A stretch of DNA of 64,000 nt from contig NZ_JAJLQZ010000007.1 of the NCBI RefSeq assembly GCF_020991375.1, positions 124,001-188,000 on the forward strand, read 5' to 3'. Positions 29,655 to 37,401 of the stretch are shown here, in pieces. This DNA is from Glycomyces amatae (GTDB lineage Bacteria; Actinomycetota; Actinomycetes; Mycobacteriales; Micromonosporaceae). The position numbers and the translations under genes were made by a program. The notes beneath the pieces are model-generated. The model saw nothing but the letters and a program-made list of their open reading frames with translations. It had not been told where the DNA came from and did not search any database. Numbering within the stretch: the stretch's first letter is position 1; each line of letters begins with the position of its first letter.

Positions 29655-30443
29655 ATGCGCACCGCCGAAGCGTTCGCGAAGACCGGGGCCGAGGGCCGCG
29701 CGGCCCTCGTCGGCTACCTCCCGGCCGGGTTCCCGACCCTCGCCGACTCCATCAAGGCCGTCGACATCATGATCGACCACGGCGCCGACCTCATCGAACT
29801 GGGCCTGCCCTACTCCGACCCGGTCATGGACGGCCCCGCCATCCAGAAGGCCGCCGACCGCGCGCTCGCCGCCGGGTTCCGCACCCGGCAGGTCTTCGAG
29901 GTCACCGAGGCCGTCGCCGGGCGCGTCCCGATCCTCGTCATGACCTACTGGAACCTCGTCGAACGCTACGGGGTCGACCGCTTCGCGGCCGACTTCGCCG
30001 CCGCGGGCGGGGCCGGGCTCATCACCCCCGACCTCATCCCCGACGAGGCCGCGGAGTGGATCGCCGCCTCCGACGCGCACGACCTCGACCGGGTCTTCCT
30101 GGTCGCCCCCTCCTCCACCGAGGAGCGCATCGCCTCCACCGTCGCCGCCTGCCGCGGCTTCGTGTACGCCCAGTCCGTCATGGGCGTCACCGGCGCCCGC
30201 GCCGCCACCTCCGCCGCCGCCCCCGAACTGGTGCGCCGCACCAGGGCCCACACGGACCTGCCGATCGGCGTCGGCCTCGGCGTCCGCTCGGGCGACCAGG
30301 CCGCCGAGATCGGCGCCTACGGCGACGCGGTCATCGTCGGCTCCGCGATCGTGAACTGCTACCTCGACGCCGAGGACGTCCCGACCGGCCACCAGCGCCT
30401 CGCCGAGCTCACCGCCGACCTCGCCGCGGGCGTCCGCCGCTGA
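29655..30443 (+). CDS. trpA: Tryptophan synthase alpha chain TrpA
   Basis: 262 residues. It cleaves indole-3-glycerol phosphate and channels indole to TrpB. The catalytic Glu and Asp lie in IELGLPYSDPVMDGPAIQ, and the phosphate loop GLGVRSGDQAA is present. Zero-base spacing from trpB. A hairpin follows before lgt. Confidence 0.97.
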   Translation: MRTAEAFAKTGAEGRAALVGYLPAGFPTLADSIKAVDIMIDHGADLIELGLPYSDPVMDGPAIQKAADRALAAGFRTRQVFEVTEAVAGRVPILVMTYWNLVERYGVDRFAADFAAAGGAGLITPDLIPDEAAEWIAASDAHDLDRVFLVAPSSTEERIASTVAACRGFVYAQSVMGVTGARAATSAAAPELVRRTRAHTDLPIGVGLGVRSGDQAAEIGAYGDAVIVGSAIVNCYLDAEDVPTGHQRLAELTADLAAGVRR

Positions 30444-30454
30444 CACCGGACCCA

Positions 30455-30489
30455 GACCGCGGGCCCCGCTCCACTCGGGACCCGCGGTC
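30455..30489 (+). terminator. Hairpin after trpA
   Basis: Arms GACCGCGGGCCC (30455-30466) and GGGACCCGCGGTC (30477-30489) pair with one bulged A. It may terminate or attenuate transcription between trpA and lgt. Confidence 0.55.
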
Positions 30490-30572
30490 CCGCTCCGTCC
30501 CTCCGCCGCCGCGCCCCGCCCCGCTCGGGCCCGCGCCCCGCCCGGCTTCCCCACCCGATAGGTTTATTCGTC

Positions 30573-31589
30573 GTGGACCTCGCTTACATTCCCAGCCCCG
30601 AGGATGCCGTCTGGCACCTGGGCCCCGTCCCGATCCGCGCCTACGCGCTGTGCCTCCTCGCCGGCATCGTCGCGGCCTGCTGGATCGCCGAGGCGCGCAT
30701 GCGCTCCCGGGGCGCCCCCAAGTGGGCCGTGCTCGACCTCGCCGTGTGGGCGGTGCCGTTCGGCATCGTCGGCGCCCGCCTCTACCACGTCTTCACCAGC
30801 CCCGACGCCTACTTCGGCGAGAACGGCGACCCCTGGCGGATCCTCGAGGTGTGGAACGGCGGCCTCGGCATCCCCGGCGCCGTCGCCCTGGGCGCCGTCG
30901 GCGTGTGGCTCGGCTGCCGCCAGCTGAAGCTGCCGTTCGGGATGGTCGCCGACGCGATCGTCCCCGGCATCCCCGTCGCGCAGGCCATCGGCCGCCTCGG
31001 CAACTGGTTCAACCAGGAGCTGTACGGCAAGCCCCTGGACGCGTGGTGGGCCGTCGCCATCGACGAGGCCCACCGCGTCTCCGGCTACCGCGAGTTCGCC
31101 ACGTTCCACCCCACGTTCCTGTACGAGGCGGTGTGGAACCTCGGCGTCGCCCTCGTCGTCCTCCTCGCCGACCGCAAGGCGAAGTTCGGCGCCGGCCGCG
31201 CCGTCGCCCTCTACGTCGCCCTCTACGGCATCGGCCGGTTCTGGATCGAGGGCCTGCGCATCGACCCCGCCGAGGCCTTCGCCGGCCTGCGCCTCAACCA
31301 GTGGACGAGCGTCATCATCGTCGTCCTCGCCGTCGTCTACCTCCTGCGCGCCCGCGGCACCCGCCAGGTCTTCGTCCTCGAGGGCGGCGAGCGCGTCGCC
31401 GTCGACTGGGACTCCGCGCCCGCCCGCGACGCCGGCTACGTCGACGGCGCCCTCCCCAAGGGCGTCGAGCTCGCCGAGACCGAACCCGACACCGAACCCG
31501 ACGCCGAGCACGCCCGGCCCGAGGAGGACGGCGTCGCCGACGAGCCCTCCGACGGGGCCGACGCGGGCAAGCCCCGCAGCGACAGCTGA
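30573..31589 (+). CDS. lgt: Prolipoprotein diacylglyceryl transferase Lgt
   Basis: 338 residues, about seven membrane segments plus an acidic, hydrophilic C-terminal extension (about 265-338) common in actinobacteria. It transfers diacylglycerol from phosphatidylglycerol to the lipobox cysteine of lipoproteins, such as GluB and the lipoprotein at 60603. The signature GRLGNWFNQELYG and the FHPTFLYE histidine are present. GTG start at 30573. The trpA-lgt order is common in actinobacteria. Confidence 0.95.
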   Translation: MDLAYIPSPEDAVWHLGPVPIRAYALCLLAGIVAACWIAEARMRSRGAPKWAVLDLAVWAVPFGIVGARLYHVFTSPDAYFGENGDPWRILEVWNGGLGIPGAVALGAVGVWLGCRQLKLPFGMVADAIVPGIPVAQAIGRLGNWFNQELYGKPLDAWWAVAIDEAHRVSGYREFATFHPTFLYEAVWNLGVALVVLLADRKAKFGAGRAVALYVALYGIGRFWIEGLRIDPAEAFAGLRLNQWTSVIIVVLAVVYLLRARGTRQVFVLEGGERVAVDWDSAPARDAGYVDGALPKGVELAETEPDTEPDAEHARPEEDGVADEPSDGADAGKPRSDS

Positions 31590-31619
31590 CCGCCACCGCT
31601 TCCCCCCGGGCAGGTGCAG

Positions 31620-32774
31620 ATGCATAACCGTAGAGCCGTAGTCGTGGGCGCCGGCGTCGCCGGGCTCGCCAGCGCGATCGTGCTGTCGAAGCTCGGCTGG
31701 CGGGTGGCGCTCCTGGAGCGGCGCGAACGCCTCAAGGGCGACGACCTCGGCATGGTCCTGTGGGCCTCGGGGGTGCGCGCCCTGCGCGCCCTCGGCGTCG
31801 ACGCCACCCTCGACGCCGCCGGCACCCCCGTGGACCACTTCGAGATCCGAAACGAGGAGCGGCTGTCGAGCTCGTTCTCGGCGGCCCGCCTCGGCGCCGA
31901 CGACGGCACCCCGTCCGTGATGGTCCACAACGCGATGCTCTACGAGGCGCTCGTGTCCCGCCTGGGCGACGGCGTCGAGGTCTACCCCGCGACCCAGGTC
32001 GACCGGATCGACCTGGTCGACCTGGCCGCCGGGGACGCCTCCCGCCGCTGGGACGCCGAACTGGTCGTCGCCGCCGACGGCGTCGACTCCCCGACCCGCC
32101 CGCTCATCGCCCCCGGCGCGCCCACCGTGGACGCCGGGGTCGTCGTCTTCCGCGGCATCATCCCCGCCCACCGCGCCCCCGAGCGCGTCGCCGACGCCGT
32201 GGAGATCTACGGCCCCGACCGCCGGCGCTTCGGCTACGGCGACCTCGGCCACGCCGGGGCCTGCTGGTGGGCGACCGTGCCCGGCGGGATGCGCCCCGAG
32301 TCCCCGCAGATCCAGCACGAGCTCATCAACCGCTGGTTCGCCGACTGGCCCCCGCCCGTGGGCAAGTTCATCGCCGCCACCCGCCCCTCGGAGCTGACCC
32401 AGCAGCCCGTCCGGTACGTGTGGCCGCTGCCGCACCAGCTCCACCAGCCCGTCGGCCGCGGCGGCCTGGTCCTCATGGGCGACGCCGCCCACGGCGTCGC
32501 GCCGATCCTCGCGCAGGGCGGGAGCCTCGCCCTCGAGGACGCCGTCACCCTCGGCTGGGCCCTGCGGCGCACCCCCGAGTCGGTCCCCGAGGCGCTCGCC
32601 TCCTACGACCGGGCCCGCGCGCCCCGCATCAAACGCGTCGCGCGCATCTCGCGCCGCGTCCACACCATCGCCTCCGGCGGGCGCGGGGTCACCAAGAGCC
32701 TCCTGCGGGCCGTCCCCGACTCGTGGGTCCAGAACCAGGCCGCGTCCCTGTCCGACTGGCAGCCGCCCCGCTGA
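31620..32774 (+). CDS. FAD-dependent monooxygenase, UbiH/PHBH type
   Basis: 384 residues. Rossmann FAD motif VVGAGVAGLASAIVLSKLGW at the N-terminus, the DG motif VVAADGVDS, and GDAAHGVAPILAQGGSLALE that binds the FAD pyrophosphate and ribityl chain. This is the p-hydroxybenzoate-hydroxylase fold, used to hydroxylate aromatic or polyketide substrates with NAD(P)H. Substrate unknown. ATG at 31620 is preferred, with GGCAGG five bases upstream; a GTG two codons earlier overlaps that site. Followed by repeat R6. Confidence 0.83.
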   Translation: MHNRRAVVVGAGVAGLASAIVLSKLGWRVALLERRERLKGDDLGMVLWASGVRALRALGVDATLDAAGTPVDHFEIRNEERLSSSFSAARLGADDGTPSVMVHNAMLYEALVSRLGDGVEVYPATQVDRIDLVDLAAGDASRRWDAELVVAADGVDSPTRPLIAPGAPTVDAGVVVFRGIIPAHRAPERVADAVEIYGPDRRRFGYGDLGHAGACWWATVPGGMRPESPQIQHELINRWFADWPPPVGKFIAATRPSELTQQPVRYVWPLPHQLHQPVGRGGLVLMGDAAHGVAPILAQGGSLALEDAVTLGWALRRTPESVPEALASYDRARAPRIKRVARISRRVHTIASGGRGVTKSLLRAVPDSWVQNQAASLSDWQPPR

Positions 32775-32838
32775 ACCGCCCTACCGGGCCCTCCGGGGAC
32801 CCGGTCCCCGGGAACCCGGGGCGACCCGGGCCGCCCGC

Positions 32839-32905
32839 CGTTCGAACGGCGCGGTGTCGGACCCCGCGGGCACCATTGCGAACCGGGGGCCCGACCCGAG
32901 GCCCC
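32839..32905 (+). repeat. Intergenic repeat, copy R6 (short/diverged)
   Basis: Shares GTTCGAACG, GTGTCGGACCCC, GCACCATTGCGAA and CCGGGGGCCC with R4 and R9. It lies between the monooxygenase and GNAT genes. Confidence 0.5.
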
Positions 32906-32980
32906 CGCGGACTGCCGCGGTGCCCGCCGTCAGCGGCCGCCGCTGGCGCCGGCCGCGTCCGCCGGATACCATCTCGCCCC

Positions 32981-33469
32981 ATGCAGATCCGCGACGCCCG
33001 CGACGCCGACTGGCCCGCCATGTGGGCCTTCATGCGACCGATCATCGAAGCCGCCGAGACCTACCCGTGGCCGCCCGACACCACCGAGGCGTGGACCCGC
33101 GCCTACTGGATGGAGCGCCCCGCGCCCGCCTCGCGGCTCGTCGCCGAGCTCGAGGGCCGCGTCGCCGGGACCGTCGAGATCCACCCGAACCTGCCCGGCC
33201 AGGGCGCCCACGTCGCCAACGCCGGCTTCATGGTCGACCCCGCGTTCGGGGGCCGCGGCGTCGGACGGGCCCTCGGCGAGGCCGCCCTCGCCCGCGCCAA
33301 GGCCGACGGCTTCCACGCCATGCAGTTCAACGCCGTCGTCGCCACCAACACGCGCGCCGTCAGGCTCTGGCACGCCCTCGGCATGCGCACCCTCGCGCTC
33401 ATCCCCGGCGGCTTCCGCCACCCGAGCGAAGGCCCGGTCGACATGCACCTCATGTTCCGGGAGCTGTGA
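32981..33469 (+). CDS. GNAT-family N-acetyltransferase
   Basis: 162 residues. Acetyl-CoA-binding motif A appears as VDPAFGGRGVGRALGEAAL, preceded by the beta strand GFMV and followed by NAVVATNTRAVRLWHALGM, the usual GNAT helix. The acceptor substrate is unknown. ATG at 32981 begins MQIRDARDADWPAMW, a standard GNAT start. The longer frame upstream crosses repeat R6 and the monooxygenase gene and is rejected. Confidence 0.88.
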   Translation: MQIRDARDADWPAMWAFMRPIIEAAETYPWPPDTTEAWTRAYWMERPAPASRLVAELEGRVAGTVEIHPNLPGQGAHVANAGFMVDPAFGGRGVGRALGEAALARAKADGFHAMQFNAVVATNTRAVRLWHALGMRTLALIPGGFRHPSEGPVDMHLMFREL

Positions 33470-33502
33470 ACCTCGCCGCGCCTGTGTAGCATCGGGACCG
33501 CT

Positions 33503-34519
33503 ATGAACGAACTGCGCGAGTCCATCCTCGCCGTGGGCCTGGCCGACCCCGAAGCGGCCGTCTCCGTCCACGCGCTCCTCGGCTCCGACCCCGTCCTCCT
33601 GGGCCAGGCCGGCGACCTGCCCCGCACCCGCGCCGCGGTCCCCGGCTGGGTCAAGGCCAACTTCCTCCACCCCGACGGCCCCTTCCTGGAGCGCTTCGCC
33701 GGCGGCGTCGCCGCCGCGCTCGGCGAGGAGCCCGACGAACGCGTCGACAAGGTCCTCGCCACCGCCACCACCCGGCCCCGCACCCGCTACGACCTGCGCG
33801 CCCAGACCGGCCTGCCCGAGGCCGAACTGGACGCCCTCCTGCCGGACCTCGCCGACGCCGGGCTCCTGCGCGCCGACCCCAACCCCCTCGAGCCCGACGC
33901 GCCCTTCTGGACCGTCGACGACCGGTTCGCGCGGTTCCACTACGCGATGATCCACCAGCACCTGCCGCGCTGGCGGCGCGGCTACATCACCGACAAGCTG
34001 TGGCACCTCACCAAGGCCCGCTTCGACCGGTACGTCTGCCGCCCCGAGTTCAACCGCCTCGCCCGCGAATGGGCCCTCAACGACCCGGCCGCCGCCGCGA
34101 CCACCCGCATCGCCGTCCCCGACCCGCGCTTCCGGCAGCTGCGCTCCCTCGAGATCGCCGCCTGGGACGAGCAGGGCGCACCGGTCGCCCTCGGCACCGT
34201 CCGCTGGCGCTTCCAGATGGTCGAACGCCAGCTCAAGCGCCTGCGCTACGTCAAGCGGCTCCTCGGCGACCCGCCCGCGCGGCTGTACTGCGTCGCCCCC
34301 CGCGTCGACGCGGCCATCGCCGACGACCCCGACCCGGACCTGTTCGTCGTCGGCCCCGCGCAGCTCCTGCGCCGCGGCGCCGACGAACCGCAGGAGCCCC
34401 GCGAACCGGCGGCGACCGCATCCGAACCGCCGCCCGAGCCGGCGCCCGAATCCGCACCCGAGGGTGACTTACGACCTATTTCCCGGCTGGTGGGCGCCCG
34501 AACCGTGCGGGTAGGCTGA
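33503..34519 (+). CDS. DUF234-like protein lacking the ATPase domain
   Basis: 338 residues, soluble. About 92-125 looks like a winged helix (TRYDLRAQTGLPEAELDALL), and 134-275 resembles the DUF234 domain found at the C-terminus of MNS/archaeal-type ATPases (FWTVDDRFARFHYAMI, CRPEFNRLAREWAL). The nuclease-like E-x-K pattern expected near residue 235 is not visible (LEIAAWDEQGAPVALGTVRW), and no Walker motifs occur anywhere. The C-terminal 60 residues are Pro/Glu/Ala rich and probably disordered. Function unknown; possibly a remnant or specialised DNA-binding protein. ATG at 33503. Confidence 0.55.
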   Translation: MNELRESILAVGLADPEAAVSVHALLGSDPVLLGQAGDLPRTRAAVPGWVKANFLHPDGPFLERFAGGVAAALGEEPDERVDKVLATATTRPRTRYDLRAQTGLPEAELDALLPDLADAGLLRADPNPLEPDAPFWTVDDRFARFHYAMIHQHLPRWRRGYITDKLWHLTKARFDRYVCRPEFNRLAREWALNDPAAAATTRIAVPDPRFRQLRSLEIAAWDEQGAPVALGTVRWRFQMVERQLKRLRYVKRLLGDPPARLYCVAPRVDAAIADDPDPDLFVVGPAQLLRRGADEPQEPREPAATASEPPPEPAPESAPEGDLRPISRLVGARTVRVG

Positions 34520-34558
34520 GTGCCTGTTTCCCCGTACCCGAAATCCTGAGGAGAGACG

Positions 34559-35536
34559 ATGGCGGCAAGCGTGGACGCGGTGGTGGCGGGAGCCGGCGGC
34601 TTCATCGGCGGGCACCTGGTGGCGAGCCTCCTCGCCGAGGGCAAGACCGTGCGCGCCGTCGACGTGAAGCCCCTCGACGAGTGGTACCAGGTCCACGGCG
34701 GGACCGAGAACCTCCAGCGCGACCTCGCCGACCTCGCCAACTGCCGCGAAGCGGTCGGCGACGGCGCCGCCGAGGTCTACAACCTCGCCTGCAACATGGG
34801 CGGCATGGGCTTCATCGAGAACAACAAGGCCCTGTGCATGCTCTCGGTCCTGCCCTCCACGCACATGCTCATGGCCGCGAAGGACGCCGAGGTCGGCCGC
34901 TTCTTCTACTCCTCCTCGGCGTGCGTCTACGCCGGCTACAAGCAGACCGAGGCGAACATCGCCCCGCTCAAGGAGGAGGACGCCTACCCCGCCGACGCCG
35001 AGGACGGCTACGGCTGGGAGAAGCTGTTCTCCGAGCGCATGTGCCGCCACTTCCGCGAGGACTTCGGGCTCCAGACCCGCATCGCCCGCTACCACAACAT
35101 CTACGGCCCCGAGGGCACCTGGGACGGCGGCCGCGAGAAGGCCCCCGCCGCCACCTGCCGCAAGATCGCCCTCGCCGCCCTCAAGGGCGAGAAGGAGGTC
35201 GAGATCTGGGGCGACGGCGAGCAGACCCGCTCCTTCACCTACATCGACGACTGCGTCCAGGGCACCAAGATGTTCACCCGCGGCGACGTCACCGAGCCGC
35301 TCAACCTCGGCTCCTCCGAGCTGACGACCATCAACAACCTGTACTACCTGGTCGCCGACATCGCCGGGATCGACATCGAGCTCAAGCACATCGACGGCCC
35401 CCTGGGCGTGCGCGGCCGCAACTCGGACAACACGCTCATCCAGAAGTACTACGGCTGGGAGCCCTCGATCTCGCTGCGCGACGGCATGGCGAAGACCTAC
35501 GAGTGGGTCTACGACCAGGTCAAGGCCACCCTCTAA
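34559..35536 (+). CDS. GDP-mannose 3,5-epimerase homologue (SDR sugar epimerase)
   Basis: 325 residues, extended SDR fold. NAD motif GAGGFIGG (11-18). It carries the hallmarks of GDP-mannose 3,5-epimerase: NMGGMGFIENN, SSSACVYAGYKQ, YGWEKLFSE, YHNIYGPEGTWDGGREKAP and GVRGRNSDNTLI. Residues Cys122, Tyr151, Lys155 and Lys194 correspond to Cys145, Tyr174, Lys178 and Lys217 of the Arabidopsis enzyme with a constant offset of 23, so both epimerisation acid-base residues are present. Expected reaction: GDP-D-mannose to GDP-L-galactose and/or GDP-L-gulose. ATG at 34559 follows GAGGAGAGACG. A WecG/TagA-type glycosyltransferase follows 19 bases on, suggesting a cell-surface glycan or glycosylated metabolite. 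Confidence 0.82.
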   Translation: MAASVDAVVAGAGGFIGGHLVASLLAEGKTVRAVDVKPLDEWYQVHGGTENLQRDLADLANCREAVGDGAAEVYNLACNMGGMGFIENNKALCMLSVLPSTHMLMAAKDAEVGRFFYSSSACVYAGYKQTEANIAPLKEEDAYPADAEDGYGWEKLFSERMCRHFREDFGLQTRIARYHNIYGPEGTWDGGREKAPAATCRKIALAALKGEKEVEIWGDGEQTRSFTYIDDCVQGTKMFTRGDVTEPLNLGSSELTTINNLYYLVADIAGIDIELKHIDGPLGVRGRNSDNTLIQKYYGWEPSISLRDGMAKTYEWVYDQVKATL

Positions 35537-35555
35537 CCGGTACAGGCAGCCTCTG

Positions 35556-36320
35556 ATGGCCGACCCCAGGCTCCGCCGCGTCGACGTCCTCGGCGTCGGC
35601 GTCTCCACGATCAACCAGGCGATGGCGCTCGCCGAGGTCACCCGCTGGGTCGACGCGGGCGAGCGCCGCTACGTGTGCGTCACCGGCGTGCACGGCGTCA
35701 TGGAGTCGCAGCGCGACCCCGAGCTCCTCGCGATCCACAACGCCTCCGGGCTGACCACCCCCGACGGCATGCCGATGGTGTGGGCCGGGCAGAAGGCCGG
35801 GGCCGAGTGGATGGACCGCGTCTACGGCCCCGACCTCATGCTCAACGTCCTGCGCCGGGCGGCCGAACGCGGCTGGTCCTCGTTCCTCTACGGCGGCAAG
35901 GACGGCGTGCCCGAGCTGCTCGCCGAGAAGCTCGCCGAGCGCATCCCGGGCGTGAAGATCGCCGGGACGTACTCGCCGCCGTTCCGCCCCCTCACCGAGG
36001 AGGAGGACGCCGCGATCGTCAAGCGCATCAACGACTCCGGCGCCCAACTGGTGTGGGTGGGCCTGTCGACGCCCAAGCAGGAGCGGTGGATGGCCGCGCA
36101 CCGCGACCGGCTCGACGCCCCCGCGCTGTTCGGCGTCGGCGCCGCCTTCGACTTCCACGCCGGGCTCGTCCCGCAGGCCCCGCCGTGGATGCAGCGCAAC
36201 GGCCTCGAATGGCTCTACCGGCTCACCAAGGAGCCCAGGCGGCTGTGGCGCCGCTACTTCCAGAACAACCCGGCGTACCTGCGCCAGATCCGCAAGCGCC
36301 CCCCGTTCCTGCGCGACTAG
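35556..36320 (+). CDS. WecG/TagA/CpsF-family glycosyltransferase
   Basis: 254 residues, GT26 family. Seen: VCVTGVHGVMESQRDPE, LTTPDGMPMVWAG, LVWVGLSTPKQERWM and GVGAAFDFHAGLVPQAPPWM, which cover the donor and acceptor sites, and the basic C-terminal LYRLTKEPRRLWRRY that docks on the membrane. Enzymes of this family add a ManNAc- or ManNAcA-type sugar to undecaprenyl-linked GlcNAc. ATG at 35556, probably co-transcribed with the epimerase. Confidence 0.9.
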   Translation: MADPRLRRVDVLGVGVSTINQAMALAEVTRWVDAGERRYVCVTGVHGVMESQRDPELLAIHNASGLTTPDGMPMVWAGQKAGAEWMDRVYGPDLMLNVLRRAAERGWSSFLYGGKDGVPELLAEKLAERIPGVKIAGTYSPPFRPLTEEEDAAIVKRINDSGAQLVWVGLSTPKQERWMAAHRDRLDAPALFGVGAAFDFHAGLVPQAPPWMQRNGLEWLYRLTKEPRRLWRRYFQNNPAYLRQIRKRPPFLRD

Positions 36321-36356
36321 CGGTTCCGTCCACACCCCTTCAACGGCACCACCGCC

Positions 36357-36384
36357 CGGCCCGCCTCGCGTCCGAGGCGGGCCG
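36357..36384 (+). terminator. Terminator after the glycosyltransferase
   Basis: Perfect 12-bp stem CGGCCCGCCTCG with CGAGGCGGGCCG, loop CGTC, 37 bases after the stop. Confidence 0.7.
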
Positions 36385-36391
36385 CGCGGCC

Positions 36392-36468
36392 GTGCCGGAC
36401 CCGTGAGGCCGGATGGCGACCGGGGGCCCGCCGATGTCCGATTCGCCGGGACCCTCCGCTCGCATTCG
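36392..36468 (+). repeat. Intergenic repeat, copy R7 (R5 subtype)
   Basis: Reads GTGCCGGACCCGTGAGG, then GACCGGGGGCCCGCCGATGT, CCGATTCGCC and GGACCCTCCGCTCGCATTC; it matches R5 closely in the second half. It directly follows the terminator at 36357. Confidence 0.6.
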
Positions 36469-36546
36469 CGGCCGGACCCCCGCGCCGACCGGCCCCGACG
36501 CCCTCCCTGCGTACCGATACGTGGGATCACCGCTAGGCTGTGCCGC

Positions 36547-37317
36547 ATGGTCGACATTCCCAAAGAGAGCGCCGAGACGCGGCGCCACCCCCGCATCGCC
36601 GTCGTGTGGTCCGTCCTGTCGGCCGAGATCGAGCGCTTCGCCGCCGGCACCGGCGCCACCATGCGCATCCTCGACGTCGGCGGCGGCTCCGGCGGGTTCG
36701 CCGTCCCCCTGGCCGAACTCGGCCACGACGTCACCGTGGTCGAGCCCAGCGCCAACGCCCTCGCCTCCCTGCGCCAGCGGGCGGCCGACGCGGGCGTCAC
36801 CGACCGGGTCGAGGCCGTGCAGGCCGACGCCGACGAACTCCTCGACGTCGCCGACCCCGGCAGCGCCGACCTGGTGCTGTGCCACTCCGTGCTCGAGATG
36901 GTCGACTACCCCGACACGGCCCTCGACATGCTCGCGAAGGTCTGCGCGCCCGGCGGCGCCGTGAGCATCCTCGTCGCCAACCGCATCGCCGCCGTCCTCG
37001 GCAAGGCCCTCTCCGGCCAGTTCGGGACCGCCCTGGACCTCCTCGTCCACGTCGACGGCGTCAACGAGGGCCGCGACACCATCAAGCGCCGCTTCGAGAC
37101 CGCGACCCTCACCGCCCTCGTCGGCGGCTCCGGCCTGGTCACCGAGCAGGTCCACGGCGTCGGCGTCGTCAGCGACCTCGTCCCGTCCCCGGCCGCCCAG
37201 GCCGAGACCGGCACCGGCGAGGCCCTGCGCGAGTTCGAGCTCGCCACCGCCTCCCGCGTCCCCTTCCGGGACATGGCCACCCACATCCACCTCCTGGCCC
37301 GCAGGCCCATGCGCTGA
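36547..37317 (+). CDS. Class I SAM-dependent methyltransferase
   Basis: 256 residues. SAM-binding motif I RILDVGGGSGGFAVPLAE (about 40-57), acidic loop VVEPSANAL and motif VLCHSVLEMVDYP. It resembles SmtA/BioC-like small-molecule methyltransferases; the substrate is unknown. ATG at 36547. The 3' end is followed by an inverted repeat upstream of a two-component system. Confidence 0.82.
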   Translation: MVDIPKESAETRRHPRIAVVWSVLSAEIERFAAGTGATMRILDVGGGSGGFAVPLAELGHDVTVVEPSANALASLRQRAADAGVTDRVEAVQADADELLDVADPGSADLVLCHSVLEMVDYPDTALDMLAKVCAPGGAVSILVANRIAAVLGKALSGQFGTALDLLVHVDGVNEGRDTIKRRFETATLTALVGGSGLVTEQVHGVGVVSDLVPSPAAQAETGTGEALREFELATASRVPFRDMATHIHLLARRPMR

Positions 37318-37337
37318 CCGGCCGCCTACGCCCAGGC

Positions 37338-37369
37338 GCGTAGACGCGACTACGCCCCCGCGTCTACGC
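37338..37369. promoter_or_regulatory. Inverted repeat GCGTAGACGCG / CGCGTCTACGC
   Basis: Perfect 11-bp arms (37338-37348 and 37359-37369) with a 10-base spacer, 33 bases before the kinase GTG. CTACGCC occurs three times in the gap (about 37325, 37350, 37364). It could be the operator of the downstream response regulator or a terminator for the methyltransferase. Confidence 0.45.
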
Positions 37370-37401
37370 CGCCCGGGGCCGCCGGACCGTAGCCTGGAGC
37401 C

